Of a stretch of DNA of 64,000 nt, positions 34,997 to 47,568 are shown in pieces. The DNA comes from Phragmites australis. Taxonomy: Eukaryota; Streptophyta; Magnoliopsida; Poales; Poaceae. Under the pieces are notes generated by a model. That model had not been told where the DNA came from and ran no database searches. It saw nothing but the letters and a program-made list of their open reading frames with translations. A program made the translations under genes and the position numbers. The first letter of the stretch is position 1; every line of letters begins with the position of its first letter. Where the stretch lies: NCBI RefSeq assembly GCF_958298935.1, contig NC_084931.1:21603334-21667333 (forward strand), given 5' to 3'.

Positions 34997-37900
34997 TTAC
35001 ACATCTGGCGGTGAACCACCAGGAACTAACTGTGAGAGGACAAAAGGTAGAAATGATGTTAGACATAGCAATCAGAATTAGACATTGGCAAAAGCATTTG
35101 GTGCAAACATTATCTGATCACGATACTTACAATGGCAATGTTGTTGCCATTCAGGAGTATCTGGTCAAGTTTTGTAATGCGACGACCTTCAGAAGTGTAT
35201 TCGCTGCAGAACAACCAGAAAACATGAAACCAGAGATATTATGACTAAAATTCAGAAGAACATTTGCACACCAGATTGTGCCAGTGGAAAAAGTATTTCC
35301 AAGTAACTTGCTGCGTTAGTTGTGACTTTAGGTTTCAGCTGGAAGAACCATTGATGCCAGCACTTAGATAAAAGAAATTGCATGCACACTTCCTCAGTTT
35401 TAGTATTTTACAGGGTACTTCCTATGAACCTAAGAGGTTCTACAAAATAATGTTGAAGAGGAGGACCTGATGACTTATAGGGAATATATAATCAGAATTA
35501 GTATAGCCAGTTTCATCCTCTGCCCTCCCACTTCTTGTCTAATAAAAAACCAAACCACCAAGAAGAAAAAAACATGGAAAACCAGGAGCTCCTGACTCGG
35601 TCCACCAACCGCCGCAAGCGGCCCCACGTCCTGCACACGTGGGCCCCATCTCCCACACCACAACTTGGCAACTTCCCCGATCAACCTTCTTCCCTCCCGA
35701 TCTCCATGCCATCACATTGTTCCTTGCCACAGCAGAACCACGTCCAACCATCGCTCGCTCCTCCAGTGGGCAGCGTCATCGCCCCTCAGATAGCAGCCGC
35801 AGATTGTAGAGAGGGTGCGGTGGCGACAGAGATGCAGGGTCGTGCACCCATGGAGCATCATGGCAGCGCGGAGCAAAGTAGCGTGGCCAGAGCGACGTGG
35901 CAGCACCAACACTCTGGAGCGGAAGACCACAGGGGCGGCACGGCAACGCCAGAGATGCAGGTTCATGCGCCCCACCCCACTACCTGGGCGGGATTCTCGC
36001 GAAAGCCACTGCACTTCGCTGGCTCTTCGCCTCGCTTGACGGCGTCACTGGATCCGTTGCCGGCCCGCCAAGCCGCTAGATCCATCGCTGCTTCACCGGC
36101 GCATCGCCCCACTCGACGACGTCTCTGGCCCCATCGCTGGCCGCCATCGCACTCTGTTCACACTCAGGCCCCGCAATGGCCGTCGTCGCCCCGCTCGACG
36201 ACGTCTCCAGCCCCGTCGCCAGCCAGCCACGACGCTCCATTTCCTCTCAGGCCCCGCAATGGCCACCGGGAAGATCCGACGTCGTGCTGCCCCTTGCTCC
36301 GCATACATAGACCCCCTCTCCGGAAAGCCGACCTCCAAACTTGCTTCCAGACCCGCGCAACCACACCTTTCTGTAGCTATCAAGCAGGTTCGTCCTGATC
36401 AAGCTCCCATGTTCCAGATCGAGCTCGCTTCTTGGGACATATTCTAGTGCGTCGTTTTCGCCGCGCGTGATCCTGAGCACCAACACCTCAATCTCTCTTT
36501 TTTTGGTTCCTCTGCACCTGCAACTGCATATAGATCTATTGTTCCTTCACATTCGCAATGCCAAATCCAATCCGAACGCCATCAAATTCAGCATGAATCT
36601 CTATTAGAGTTGTGTTTTTTAATCCCTGATTACATGCTTCTAATTGTATGCGTGATGTGATGCACGCTGCAGTTTTACCAGATTTAGACCAAGAAGAATC
36701 ACTGATCTTTGGCTACAAGTCCTACTACTACAGTTTTCTTGTTCCACCAAAGAAAATGTCCAGAGCTTCTTCAACTTTTCAGTAATGTGCTGAACTTTTT
36801 GGAAAGTAATTCTCAGGATTACAGTTCTTTAGTACACAGGCTTAGACTTTGTCACTTGGCAATTGTTTTGATCCTTTCGAGGAGAAGACATCTGGAAATA
36901 TTGCGGAATTTTTTTTGGATGTGGATATCTTAATTTCTTGTATGGAAATAACTTTGCATCTTCTGTTGATCATGTCACAATTTCCACAATGCTATCACTT
37001 TCTTAGTTGTTGTGTATGCTCTTCCTTGCTTAATTCTGCAGGCCTGAAATGCCCATGCATTTACTGTGTTCCGTTGTATGATACACTTGGGTTTTTCTTG
37101 TTTCCAATGGGCACTGAAAACACATGACACAGTTCATGATTATCATGTTGGCAAAGCAATTGTCAAATCACAACATGTGTACATACACATGTAAGAGCTT
37201 CTGCTTGTGGTAGTTCTTAACAATGGCGTGCTGCCATCTGCCGCAAACTTTTATGGTTATAGGTGCCAGATTCATAATCAAACTTTTATGGTTATAGGTG
37301 CTTATGGTTAAGAGCCACCATCGGTGATCCTTGCATGCCGTCTCGGCTCACGCCTCCTTCTGAAGCCCCAGATCTGGAGGAGGACAAGCTCGCGTGGCTC
37401 TGCTGGCGTCGGCGAAGAAGGCCAATTTGTTTTTTGTTTAAATTTCGAGTTGATTTTTAGATGAAACTTATCAGTTGGAAGTTTTTAGTTGAACGTTCTT
37501 ACTTCAAACTTTTTCCAATTGGTACTTTTCTAATTGAAACGCTTTGCAACTTGTAACTTTCCACTAGAAATTTTTCCGTTGTTGTTAGTGTGCATATATG
37601 TTAGATGTGTTCAGGGCTAAATGTTTCTGGAGTCACCTGATTGCCATGACAGGGAGATTGACTGTGTTTTGATTATTACCGTGCAGGTTGAGAGTGGCCA
37701 GACTGTCCTGGTACATGCTGCTTCTGGAGGAGTTGGCTCACTCCTCTGTCAATGGGCAAATGCACTTGGTGCCACTGTCATTGGGACTGTTTCAAATGAA
37801 GAGAAAGCTGCATGGGCAACTCAGGATCGATGCCACTATGTGATAATTTACACAAAGGAAGATGTTGTAACAAAAGTCTAGGAGATTACAGCTGGAAATT

Positions 37901-38988
37901 GTGTAAATGTGGTCTATGATTCTGTTGGAAATGATTTATACAAGGTACAGTTGTTATAACAGCTATCAACATAGTGGCATAAGGAATGGATGCAAATGAT
38001 GGAAAATTGTTTATTTTTTCCTTGTTTTACTGCTTTGATGCTGATAGGATTATGATAAAAAATGTACTCCATTGATATATTGGGCATCGGATTTTGAAGC
38101 CGTTGTAACGCACGGCACCTTACTAATTATAACCTAAGTCAGGAGAGTTGTTTTTTGCAATTATGGGGTTATGAGTTTCCTAGGAGTTCACCATGCTGGC
38201 AGGAGTAACCTTTCCTCAGTAGATTTGACTTTAACCACTATCAAGTGCATCCTCACGGAATCACTCTGAATCTCTGTTGGCTCTCACTATATGACTATAA
38301 GCTAGTGGAGTTTCCTTGAGACAAAGATGGTTCATGGCTTCCCCTTACCAATTTAAACACATAGATGATATGTTGCTTTTTCAGTAAGCAGATACTAATA
38401 GAGTAGTAATAGACAACCCTATATAATAGAAGTCTGGAGCACCATTCGTTAAGTTAGCAATATCTCGGAAATTGTTCAAGCTCCGTCGCTTTGACCTAAC
38501 AGTACTAAGCCACATTTTTGCACTAAAAAATACTCTAGTCATAGCCAAGAGAGACACTGGTCTAAACTAAGCCGCAAGATCCATATAAAAAAAAAACAAG
38601 AGCTACGCTAATAGGATTATAAACCAGCGCAGAAGAACAGGGATTAGGGTTCAAAGGGTGATTTTTCACATACTACTCGGTGACGTCCTCCAGCACCATG
38701 TTGACGTAGACGTCGAACCCGCATAGGGTACCGACGAGCTCCTTGTCCCCCTTCATGATCACCCAGATCTTGGACCCGATGCACCGGTCGATCAGCTCTG
38801 CTCACAGCACCGAGTTCGCACGCGCAGGCACCAGCGCAAACATGCAGAAGCAAACAGCCGTTTCAAGGACTCGAATCCGAGAAACTAGAAGGCCAGGACA
38901 AGCGAATCGCGAGTACTGCCCGAGGTAAAGCGAGGTTCTTGCGTCGCGCACCTGAGGGGAGGAGCTGGGAAGGGTTGTTCTGAGACAT
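34997..38988 (-). CDS. LSM5: LSM5, U6 snRNA-associated Sm-like protein
   Basis: LSM5 is one subunit of the Lsm2-8 ring that binds U6 snRNA 3' ends in the nucleus and of the cytoplasmic Lsm1-7 decapping-activator ring. Four coding exons on the minus strand join cleanly: 38988-38952, 38797-38674, 35203-35131 and 35029-34997, all GT-AG, giving 88 aa. The start [20 protein letters not shown], the Sm1 motif ([20 protein letters not shown]) and the Sm2 motif ([11 protein letters not shown]), then VPGGSP, are family hallmarks and the length is normal. Intron 2 is about 3.47 kb, swollen by repeats and a captured exon. No frame break, so the gene is probably functional. Site II-type TGGGCC elements lie upstream. 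Confidence 0.93.
35535..36440. other. GC-rich insert within LSM5 intron 2
   Basis: A GC-rich block full of Ala/Pro/His-coding triplets is open on the plus strand from 35535 to 36398 but shows no domain and compositional bias in all frames. It is probably an unclassified repeat or captured DNA, not a gene. Confidence 0.4.
37687..37944 (+). pseudogene. Captured exon of a zeta-crystallin-type quinone oxidoreductase
   Basis: The 258-bp segment is framed by an intron acceptor (GTGCAG) and donor (GTACAG). It encodes [37 protein letters not shown], a degraded middle, then [13 protein letters not shown]. This is the NADPH-binding Rossmann segment (Gly-x-Gly-x-x-Gly type) of the medium-chain reductase family. 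A TAG at 37879 interrupts it. Only this exon is present, and it lies antisense inside LSM5 intron 2, which is best explained as an exon picked up by a transposon or left from a duplication. Confidence 0.8.
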
Positions 38989-39262
38989 GGCGCCGCCTCC
39001 GGTGGAACGGTGGTGGTGAGGGAGGACGCGGTCTGTAGGCGACGACCAGACCGCGGCTGCGGCGGCGGAGGACGATGAAGAACGACGGCGGCGGCGCGGG
39101 GGACGGGATTGGGGGCGTTTGCTCTCCTGCGCAACTGCGCTGGATGCGCCCTAGTCGAGAAGGCAGACTCCAGCGGCCCTGTGTATGTATCCCCAGCCGT
39201 CCGATCGAGCAATCGACGGTGCATATCGTCATTGGCCATCTAGGCCTGAACGAGTAGTAAGA

Positions 39263-39300
39263 TGGGCCGGGAGAACAAGGCCTGGCTCGTTTTGGGCCCA
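39263..39300 (-). promoter_or_regulatory. Site II-type TGGGCC elements upstream of LSM5
   Basis: TGGGCC at 39263-39268 and TGGGCCCA at 39293-39300 lie about 275-310 bp before the LSM5 ATG. Such elements are common in plant promoters of RNA-processing and ribosomal genes and are bound by TCP factors. The functional role here is inferred from motif and position only. Confidence 0.45.
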
Positions 39301-40228
39301 TGAGGTAGTGGACTATCCAGGCCGAGTACTGGGTGTTCACGTTTGCAATTTTCCAAAACGAACGTATATATTTGTAATCTTTAATTTAAAAAATATAAAA
39401 AAATAAAAAACGGAAATTCCAAGTCGGTTAAGTTTCTAGCTGGGATAGAAGTACTCATGCACTGTCCGACAGCAGTAACATCTTGTTCCTTTCTTCCTTT
39501 TTGGAGAGGAGAAAAGGTATATATACTAGGATTTCTCATCTGATTAAATCATTCTGATAGTCTTGATTGAATAAATCTGATTTACGATAGTTTTTCTTTG
39601 TACTCCCCTATTTTTGTTTTTATAAGGTGCACATGTATTTTAAGATTCAAACTTCATGATCTTAGAGCAGTAATCAGCCTAACATTTTATAAATTTAACG
39701 ATACAAAATTTAGCACCGCCGATTCATATTTGAAGGTAATTTCCTTTTATCTTGATCTTATTGCCATGAGCAATTGACGGCCGCGGTGTAGCTTTGAAGA
39801 TCGGATCGGTTCAAAGCACGTCTTACATACTGAAACGATAGTGTTTTTAATAAAAATCAGTACTACGTCACTGTTCTCTTTTTTTTTTTATTTAGAGCCG
39901 ATGTGAATGCTATGCTGTTTTTGAGTGTGAGGAGAGGAAAAAGGGACGAGGATCCCCTATTTTCACGCAAAGTGAAGTCAGTGACTTTGTTCCGTTGTGA
40001 GGCGTTAGTTAGATGATAAATAGATGTATGGATAAAATTTAGTGTCCAGGTTCTGTAGCACTAACAGATTATTGTCCGCTGTGAGATGTTAGATTATAGG
40101 TACTGTAGCTGCTCTCAAAAGTACTACCCGGCGATCCGGGACCGAGCAAAAAGATAGGGCACCCGTAGATTATCGGCTGTGGCCCACGTAGTCGCGGGGC
40201 CCATAAAACCCAAGGAGGCCACACTCCC
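39301..40228. other. Intergenic between LSM5 and the transporter gene
   Basis: AT-rich and without coding exons. About 39600-39665 resembles one end of a Stowaway-type MITE ('tactcccctatttttgttttt'), but no partner end was found. Confidence 0.45.
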
Positions 40229-40236
40229 GTATATAC
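40229..40236 (+). promoter_or_regulatory. Probable TATA box of the transporter gene
   Basis: CGTATATAC about 255 bp before the ATG at 40491, following a GGGCCCATAAAA stretch. The distance implies a leader of roughly 220 bases. Confidence 0.45.
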
Positions 40237-40490
40237 AGGGAACAGCAGGCTCTTCCTGCCATATGTTTTGCAACCTCGTCTCTGATCTCCCGCCGCGTGT
40301 TATCCTCCCTCTAGCGGCGTGGATCCACTGCACCATTGATTAATTAATCGCTTACCTTTTCTACGTGTCCTGGTACGCGTGGGTGCGAGAACCACCAGCT
40401 CCTGTCCCTTCTTCTCTCGGATCGGGAGGAACAGAGGCGATCAAGATTTGGATTTGCATTCGGACAGTGGGCGGCGGCGGCGGCGGCGGC

Positions 40491-42690
40491 ATGGAGAAGG
40501 AGGAGAAGCAGGAGATGGAGGAGAGAGCGGCGGCGGCGAGGCGGCGTCTGGTGATCGGGGTTGGGTTCTGGGTGCAGGGGTTCCGGCTGTTCCCGTGGCT
40601 GGGTGTCAACTTCTTCCTCAAGGACGGCATGGGCGTCGCCGCCTCCTCGCTGCAGATCCTCCAGGCCTCCGCCAACCTGCCCATGGTCGCCAAGCCGCTC
40701 CTCGGCCTCCTCTCCGACGCCGTCCCCATACGCGGACACCGACGCCTGCCCTACGTCGCCATCGGCGGTACGCCCCCCTCCCCTGTTCCTCTCCTCCATT
40801 CCCATGTTATGTTCTCGCATTTCCTGCCCAGATCCCGAACCCTCATCTGCCATCAGCTATTTAAGTTATCATTTAATTATTCTCCCCGGGACTTTCCAGA
40901 GCTTAATTTAAATAGTTGCTCCGGAATCCGTGCTCCGGAATTTGGAAATTGTATGAATCTTTCATATTTTGTTCCTGGTCGATTCAACCAAGACAGGATT
41001 CTTCTTAGCCTTTTTTTGTTGAAACAAGAATAGAATTTCTCTTTAATTGAACTCACAAATTGCACGTCATTGGTTCCATTAGAGTGTGCTAGTGTGTCAG
41101 TGAAGAGTGGGAATATGCAGTAGCATCGCTCTCCTTTTGCGCTGTCTTGACATTCACATTCTTTTATTCTCTTTCGCTTTTCCTTTTTTTCGTTGTTCGT
41201 ACATATGTATCCCATGGCAGATGCCATCACCGCAAAGAATATGCTCACGCGCGCCTATCCTCTTGATTCTTCTCACCCATTCCTTTTGTTCTCTTTCACT
41301 TTTCCTTTTTTTCCTGATTACCATAGTCTTTATCTTCGTTTTCCCGGATTTGCCTTTCAAAGCAACAACTTTTATCCGGTGCTCCACCTAATTTGCTCTC
41401 TTGGTAATGTTACAAATTCATAAATCACCAAGCAAGAACGCTCCCAACCCATTACCCAACTAGATCACGCATGAGTGTTCTGTCAACTTCTGAATATCTG
41501 TGTAACTTATTTTTTAAAAAACAATGTAGAAATCTTTACTAATATCTCCACTCTCCAAAAATGCTTACTCTGTGCTACATTGCTACTGTTCCTAACTGAA
41601 TTATAAGATTACCACGCTAACCTGCCTTTTCCTCCTTGTGGTTGCAGCTCTCTTGCAGGCAATTTCATGGTTAGCAATTGCCCATTGGCCAGCTATTTCT
41701 CTTCCGGTTCTTACCATTTTTCTCCTCTTGAGCAACTTTGGTGCTTCCATATGTGAGGTTGCCAATGATGCCATTGTAGCGGAGGCCGGGAAGCAAGCGA
41801 CCTCTTCCTCAGGGTCAGGTCAGCTTCAATCCTTTGCTTGGATGTTTGGCTCTTCTGCTGGTGCTTTCGGAAACCTCCTTGGTGGCATTGCTCTCAGTTA
41901 CTTTTCTCCCAAAATCATGTTTATGTTTTTTGCGATCCTTCTCCTACTCCAGTTCGTCACTACTGTGGCTATACCTGAGAGCTCCCTCAAACTCCCGAAG
42001 GCAGCTACTAATCTATCAGCTATATCCAGCATCCGTAAGCAAATCAAAGAGCTATCATGCGCCCTGTGTATGCCCGAAATGTTTTGGTCAATCATATGGT
42101 TTTCAGTGTCTTACGCCGTCATACCATTTCTACTTGGGACCATGTTCTTCTATCAGACTGAAGTGTTGAAACTAGATTCATCAGTTATCGGTTTATCAAA
42201 GGTGTTTGGGCAAGTGGCTCTCTTGGCTTGGAGCATGTCATACAACAAGTACTTCAAAACAATGTCTGCCCGTAAGGTCCTATCAGTTCTGCAGTTTGTC
42301 ACAGCACTCGTAATGTTGTCAGATGTGTTATTTGTTCAGGGAATATACAGGAAGATTGGTATACCAGACTCCATATACACAATTGTGTTCTCCGGATTGC
42401 TGGAAGGTCTTATGTTTTTCAAGGTGCTGCCCTTCAGTGTTCATGTTGCAAAACTTTGCCCAACTGGCTGTGAGGGATCAGTTATGGCCTTTGTCATGTC
42501 TGCACTTGCCCTTGCTACTATTGTCAGCGGTTATCTTGGAGTTGCACTGGTTGCATTCATGGGGGTATCTGGAGACAATTTCTCAGCATTGCCAGCTTGC
42601 CTGTTGATTGAGGCTGCATGCACAATGCTGCCATTGTGTTGCTCATCATTGATCAAAGAGAGGAGAGGAAAGGAGAAGAAAGAAGAGTAG
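40491..42690 (+). CDS. Probable folate-biopterin transporter (BT1 family)
   Basis: The BT1 family belongs to the major facilitator superfamily and moves folates or pterins across membranes; which ligand and membrane this copy serves cannot be told. Exon 1 (40491-40767) and exon 2 (41648-42690) join in frame across an 880-bp GT-AG intron to give 439 aa. The N-terminus is charged (MEKEEKQEMEERAAAARRR), then about a dozen hydrophobic segments follow. The first is LVIGVGFWVQGFRLFPWLGV. Family marks include the SANLPMVAKPLLGLLSDAVPIRGHRRLPY loop and the FGASICEVANDAIVAE helix. The C-terminus is Lys/Glu-rich. The GGC-repeat just before 40491 lies in the leader; this is the first in-frame ATG. No frame break. 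Confidence 0.9.
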
Positions 42691-43829
42691 CATACATCTA
42701 TATCATCTAGAGATTTGTGTCGGTGCTTGTTAGGGTTTACCCTCACCTTTTTGGTGCCAGTTCAGTTTCGTTATGTGATCATAGTTAGCAGAAATAAAAT
42801 AGGAGAAGATTAGATTCGTCAGGTGTTCATACCTCTTAAGGCTTCCCAAGAATTATCGTCAAGCAAGGAGAAGATATGTGCATACATGTGTGCTACCATT
42901 CTTCTACAGATCAAGTATTATTTTTATGTACCTTAGTTTGCTTGTTACATGTGTTCTTAATGGACACTTAAATGAATTTATGCTGTGTTATTTACTAGTC
43001 CTTGTACCTCTGTTATCAAAAATGTAATCTTGTGACCATATTGGATGCCTAGACTGAAGAAGCTAACATCATAGAATAGACTGAAGAAGCTAACATCATA
43101 GAAGTGCAAGAACCCTTCGTTGGCCGTGTGTTGCCCATTGCCGCATGCAGCTCCATTGTGTAGTTATGTGAAGGAAAACCTTCAGGCCAGAGTCGGCTGC
43201 AATGATTTCGCATGATCATTGTGGCTTTGCTGCAATGAGCCGGCTGCAATGACCTTGACTTTGCTGTGCTCGTCTTACAAAAAGGAAAACCCAGTGATAT
43301 TATGTTGTACCTCTTGCGTAATGTTATTTGAGATATGTTAGACTTGTAAAAAAATTGGTGGTGAAATTAATAATCATGCACATGTTCTTTTTGCAGCTCA
43401 CTTGGCATAACAACACTTGCACATACGGAATCAGTCATCTCATCTCTGCTCTTTTGTTAGCATGAACCGATAAGATTTTCACAACTGTACAGCAGATTAT
43501 GTTCATCATGAGACCAATACGCCACACACATAACTGAAGTAAATATGAACAAATGCATGAAATTTCAATATCGTTGAGTGAAGCATGGATATACAAGAAT
43601 GCCCATTTGTTTCAAGATATTTGTTCATGTCCTGTGGTCCATACTTATCTCAAAGAAATGTAATACAATCAATAATAGGATGAAAAGAAGCTATCAAAAT
43701 CACCTCTATAACGACATGGTTCTAGCAACACTTTGAATTATACGGGATAACAATAATAGCAAAAGCACCACATGACACTTTTGAAAGTCAGTGAGCTTCA
43801 GAAAACAATGAAATAAATGTTGGACATAC
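42691..43829. other. 3' flank of the transporter gene, with a 27-bp tandem duplication
   Basis: Holds the transporter's 3' untranslated region and AT-rich spacer. Two exact copies of a 27-bp unit (TAGACTGAAGAAGCTAACAT...) lie at 43050-43103. No exons of the neighbouring CCR4-like gene were found here, although its C-terminal exons would be expected. Confidence 0.55.
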
Positions 43830-44587
43830 CTTGTCACCTGGGGTCGAGTTGAAATCGCCAGCAATGATCACTGAAGGTTTACAGTTGAATTTATTTGAGA
43901 TGAGTTTCTCAAACTGAGAGACTCTCGAAAGAAGATACTTTGCCTGAGCCAACTTTACATCAATCCATTCTGGATCCCTACAAAAGTATGCATGAGCAAG
44001 ACATTCAAACATGTGCTGAAAACAGCTGTCAACCAATATAGCTAAATAAATAACAAAAAAAGGATAGTGCATTATGAAAGCATCTTCAAAAGAGAGAGAG
44101 TAGAAATCTCTGGCTATTTCACTTGCCAATAAATATGTGTGTTCGCCACAATTAAAATATGATCACTAGGATCATTAAGCTTGAAAGCTGCGAGTAAACC
44201 AACACGGTCACGCTTCAATCTTACGCGTGGATCATTTGGATCTCCACGCTTGTTATTATTATCTGATTTTGCATTTGTTTCTGGAAAAAAAAAACATCAC
44301 ACAGCATTAACTTAAATCAAGCATCAGAGCAGGCAAGAGATAAAGCCAAAACACAGAAAATAACTACAGCGTACAGTTGGATAAGCATGTATCCTCACTA
44401 AAAAACGATAAATAATGCATCTCCAAAGAGAGATTTATTAAGAGTTAAGGACAAAAGAAAAATCAACCCCCCTGTGGGCGCGCTACTGAAGCTGTTGAAT
44501 ATGGATGTTTGTTGGAATTATTTTCTTTTGAGATTTAATTAAGCATGCTACTTGTAAGTAGCATGTTTAGCCCAGTTTACAACTTTG

Positions 44588-44598
44588 AAGGTTCACGC
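44588..44598. repeat. LINE target site duplication, left copy
   Basis: AAGGTTCACGC, repeated at 51223-51233 right after the A-rich LINE tail. Eleven bases is a usual length for L1-type insertions. Confidence 0.82.
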
Positions 44599-44967
44599 GG
44601 GCCACATGAACCCCTCGTCTCTTCACCCCTCCTCGGCCGGCGCTCTCCCCTGTCCCAACCTCCAGCCATGGAAAAAAAATTCTGATTGAAAAAAAAATCA
44701 GAGGGCACAGTAAAACGACTTCGGTCAAATTTCAGCCAAATTTGAATAATTTCGGCAGGTAACACAAATATCGGCGGTGACCGGTAGGACCAAAAATCGC
44801 GCGATTTTTGGCCAAAATTTTTTTTACATGCCTCCAGCCCACGCCGGCTTCCACTCCGGTTCCGACGGCTACCCTCCCTTCTCTGCCCCACTTAGTGTTG
44901 GCCTCCTCCTCCCCCCTCCATATTTTCCCCGTCTGCTATATCGTTCTCGCCGGCTGGACGCTCCAAG

Positions 44968-47200
44968 GTGCAGCGGTGGCTGGATGACTCCACTCCAAAG
45001 CGTATGTCGAGGGATTCACGTGCGACACAAGATAGACCACTGAATGCCTCCTATCGAGACGTGGTGTGTAGAGAGCCCACTCCCTTGCTAGTGGTGGTCG
45101 CGACGCATCCACCGGTGGCACGGTGTGTGCGGAACATTGCCCCGTCCGGTCTGGTGCGACGGCCGACAATACAATCTGAGGTTCATCGAGTTCCTCCAGT
45201 CATGCTAGGTCCAGACGCTGTGGGCTGGCGGAAGGTCGTCAGCAAGCGTAACCTTCGAAGATGGCCGTGCCAGCAACGTCGGTCGCACAAGCTCGCCCCT
45301 GAGGATCTGCGAGGAACATGTTTTAATTGTTTTGCCGCCAACCATCGTGTGGCGTTGTGTGGCCTGCAACCCCGCTACTTCCGCTGTCATGCTTTGGGTC
45401 ACAGAGCGGCTACCTACCCACGGCAACGCTCCTCGTTGGCTGCTATGCAGGCTGTTGGTTTTGCTCGAAGCATGCGGCATTCCGTGTGGCATCGTATAGG
45501 GCCCTCACCTTTGTAGGGTTCTAACTCTACGGATGCTATCGACTCTCGTCATGACCCGGAGTCGGAATCTCTCGCAGGCCCGGGCGTCCTAGGCTCAACG
45601 GATGGTAACGACCTTGGTCGTGACCCGGGGTTCGGGATTGTGGCAGCGATGGGCGGGCAACCATAGCAAGGATCCCATGGAGGCCAAGGTGGTCGAAAGC
45701 GCCATCGACCAAGTCGACACTGGCCATCCGCTACTGCTACGAGGGAGCACTCTTCCGACCATGAGTCTCCTGGCTCGTCTGAGCCTTCCTATGCTACCCC
45801 TCCGGTGATCACCGAGGAGGTCTTGCTGCAAGTGGTGCCCTTCACTGTGATCGATTGTTTGCCTCTGCTCGATCAAGCTGAGGAGGACCTACGCAGGGCC
45901 ATCTTAGTGTCCATCATTGGCACAAGGCCGAAGATTGCAGCTTAGGAAGTAATTGATGCATTGGCAAATAAGTTTAACGTTGACACTGAGGCATTGCACA
46001 TTGATAATTCGTTCCCAAAAGACTTTCTGCTCATTCTGCCATATGTGGATGCGGGCGAATTGGTGGTCAATAGGAGCCAATCGATCCATACCCCGAGTTT
46101 CACCATGAAGATCAAGCTGTGGACAAGATCAGCGCATGCTGCTAGGAGAACTCTTTCGTTCTGATCACAGCTCGTGCTTCGGGAAGTCTCTATCCATGCC
46201 TTGGGGCTCTGAACGGTTGTGAGTTTGCTCAGTCCCTACTGTTGGATTGGACGTCTTCATGCGGCCATGGCTAATCGGTCTGATGTATCCATCTTTTGCC
46301 TCACTGTATGGGTAGCTAATCCTGGTCTTATTTCACGTCGCAAAGACCTACTAATTGTAGAGTAGGGAGCCCTTGAGGCGGTGATGGTGCCATTGGGGAA
46401 GCGACCCTTGTCTTATCCTATTGATATCATCCAGGAAGAGGTCCATGATTTCTCTCACCCACCAGACCTGTCGGCTCATATCAACTCGGGGGAGGAGGAG
46501 GAGGAGGAGGATAACTGCCCCGTCAGGCGTCGCTGCTATTTTGGCACCAGCGGTGGTCTTTCTAGGGGTGTCCAACATGGTGTTTCTTTCATCATGGACC
46601 ATGTTGATGGAGGTAGCTTCCAATCTTGTACCTAGGAGGTGAGGGGGTGTGCATGTTGATCCTTGCACGCTTGCACCTAGGGACATGTGTTCTTCCTTGG
46701 CTTCTGGTAACCATGAGGAAGGAGTGGAATTTTTACCAATTATACTATTGGGCAGCTACAAATACATTCTGGTCAGATGGAGGTTGAGCCACTACGTTCA
46801 AACGGTATGACGGCTAGCGCCTCATCCTTGCTGAAGTTGCTAGCTATAGTGGAGGGATTTTTTTAGCATGCAGGTTGAGACGTCGGCAATCCTAGATGAT
46901 GCCAGTGGTACCCCCGTTTCCCCTGCTCAGGTCTTTCAAAATCTAATTGCTCTGCTAGCTTGGCACTCCCTTTACGTGGTCCTCTTTAGATGTCATGACA
47001 GGCAGTGGCTCCCCCTGAGCATTTGGGGGTGGGCTAGCAAACCAAGCCTAATTCCAACCGGTATGGGCCCAAAACATGTCAACAGTATACTCCAAGAGAA
47101 AGGCAAAGGGCATCAACATCAACATCCTCATTAATTCTCCAGAGCCGGCACCCCCCCGCCCCAGAGTTCCTATCCAAGGTTTCAAAGCCGGTAAACGCAA
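44968..47200 (+). pseudogene. LINE ORF1 (gag-like), degenerate
   Basis: An open part 44968-45516 carries basic residues and two cysteine motifs, CFNCFAANHRVALC and FRCHALGHRAATYP. These resemble the paired CCHC zinc knuckles of plant L1 ORF1 proteins, the second with one Cys lost. Downstream, coding-like pieces continue in shifting frames to about 47200. The protein would coat LINE RNA but is broken. Confidence 0.65.
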
Positions 47201-47568
47201 TTTTGCTCACTCTGATTATACGCAAAAGAAGGACTAAGACTTTACCTCCAGACTTCGTCTCAAGACGTAGTAGATGCATTGCAAGACGAGCTCTGATCCC
47301 TGCATCTAATAAGCAGTCCACAGCAAAGGTAATGAAAGAACTAGGCATTGTTGGTGAGCATGAATAGATCGACCAAGATACACAAGATAGATATGGCTGG
47401 CTCTTCAAAAATCCCCTCGGTTGCTCTCATATTGCTGCTCTGGCTACTATATTTGGTTGGACACCGCCGGAAGATTCATAGGAGGGGTCAGTGGCTCCAA
47501 CCACCACAGTCTGAGATCAAATCAGTGTTGGTTTTGTGTTAAGGTTGTTCTTTTCAATGTTGTTGTTT

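Noticed and set aside
35535..36398. 287-codon open frame in LSM5 intron 2
   Set aside because: Biased GC-rich composition, no domain, overlapping open frames on both strands; treated as non-coding.
38671..38677. Apparent stop codon after VTE in LSM5 exon 2
   Set aside because: The TAG spans the GTATG splice donor; joining at 38674 to 35203 restores the frame with [10 protein letters not shown].
40365..40490. Upstream in-frame extension of the transporter
   Set aside because: It has no ATG, and the frame runs through a GGC repeat; the ATG at 40491 is the first in frame.
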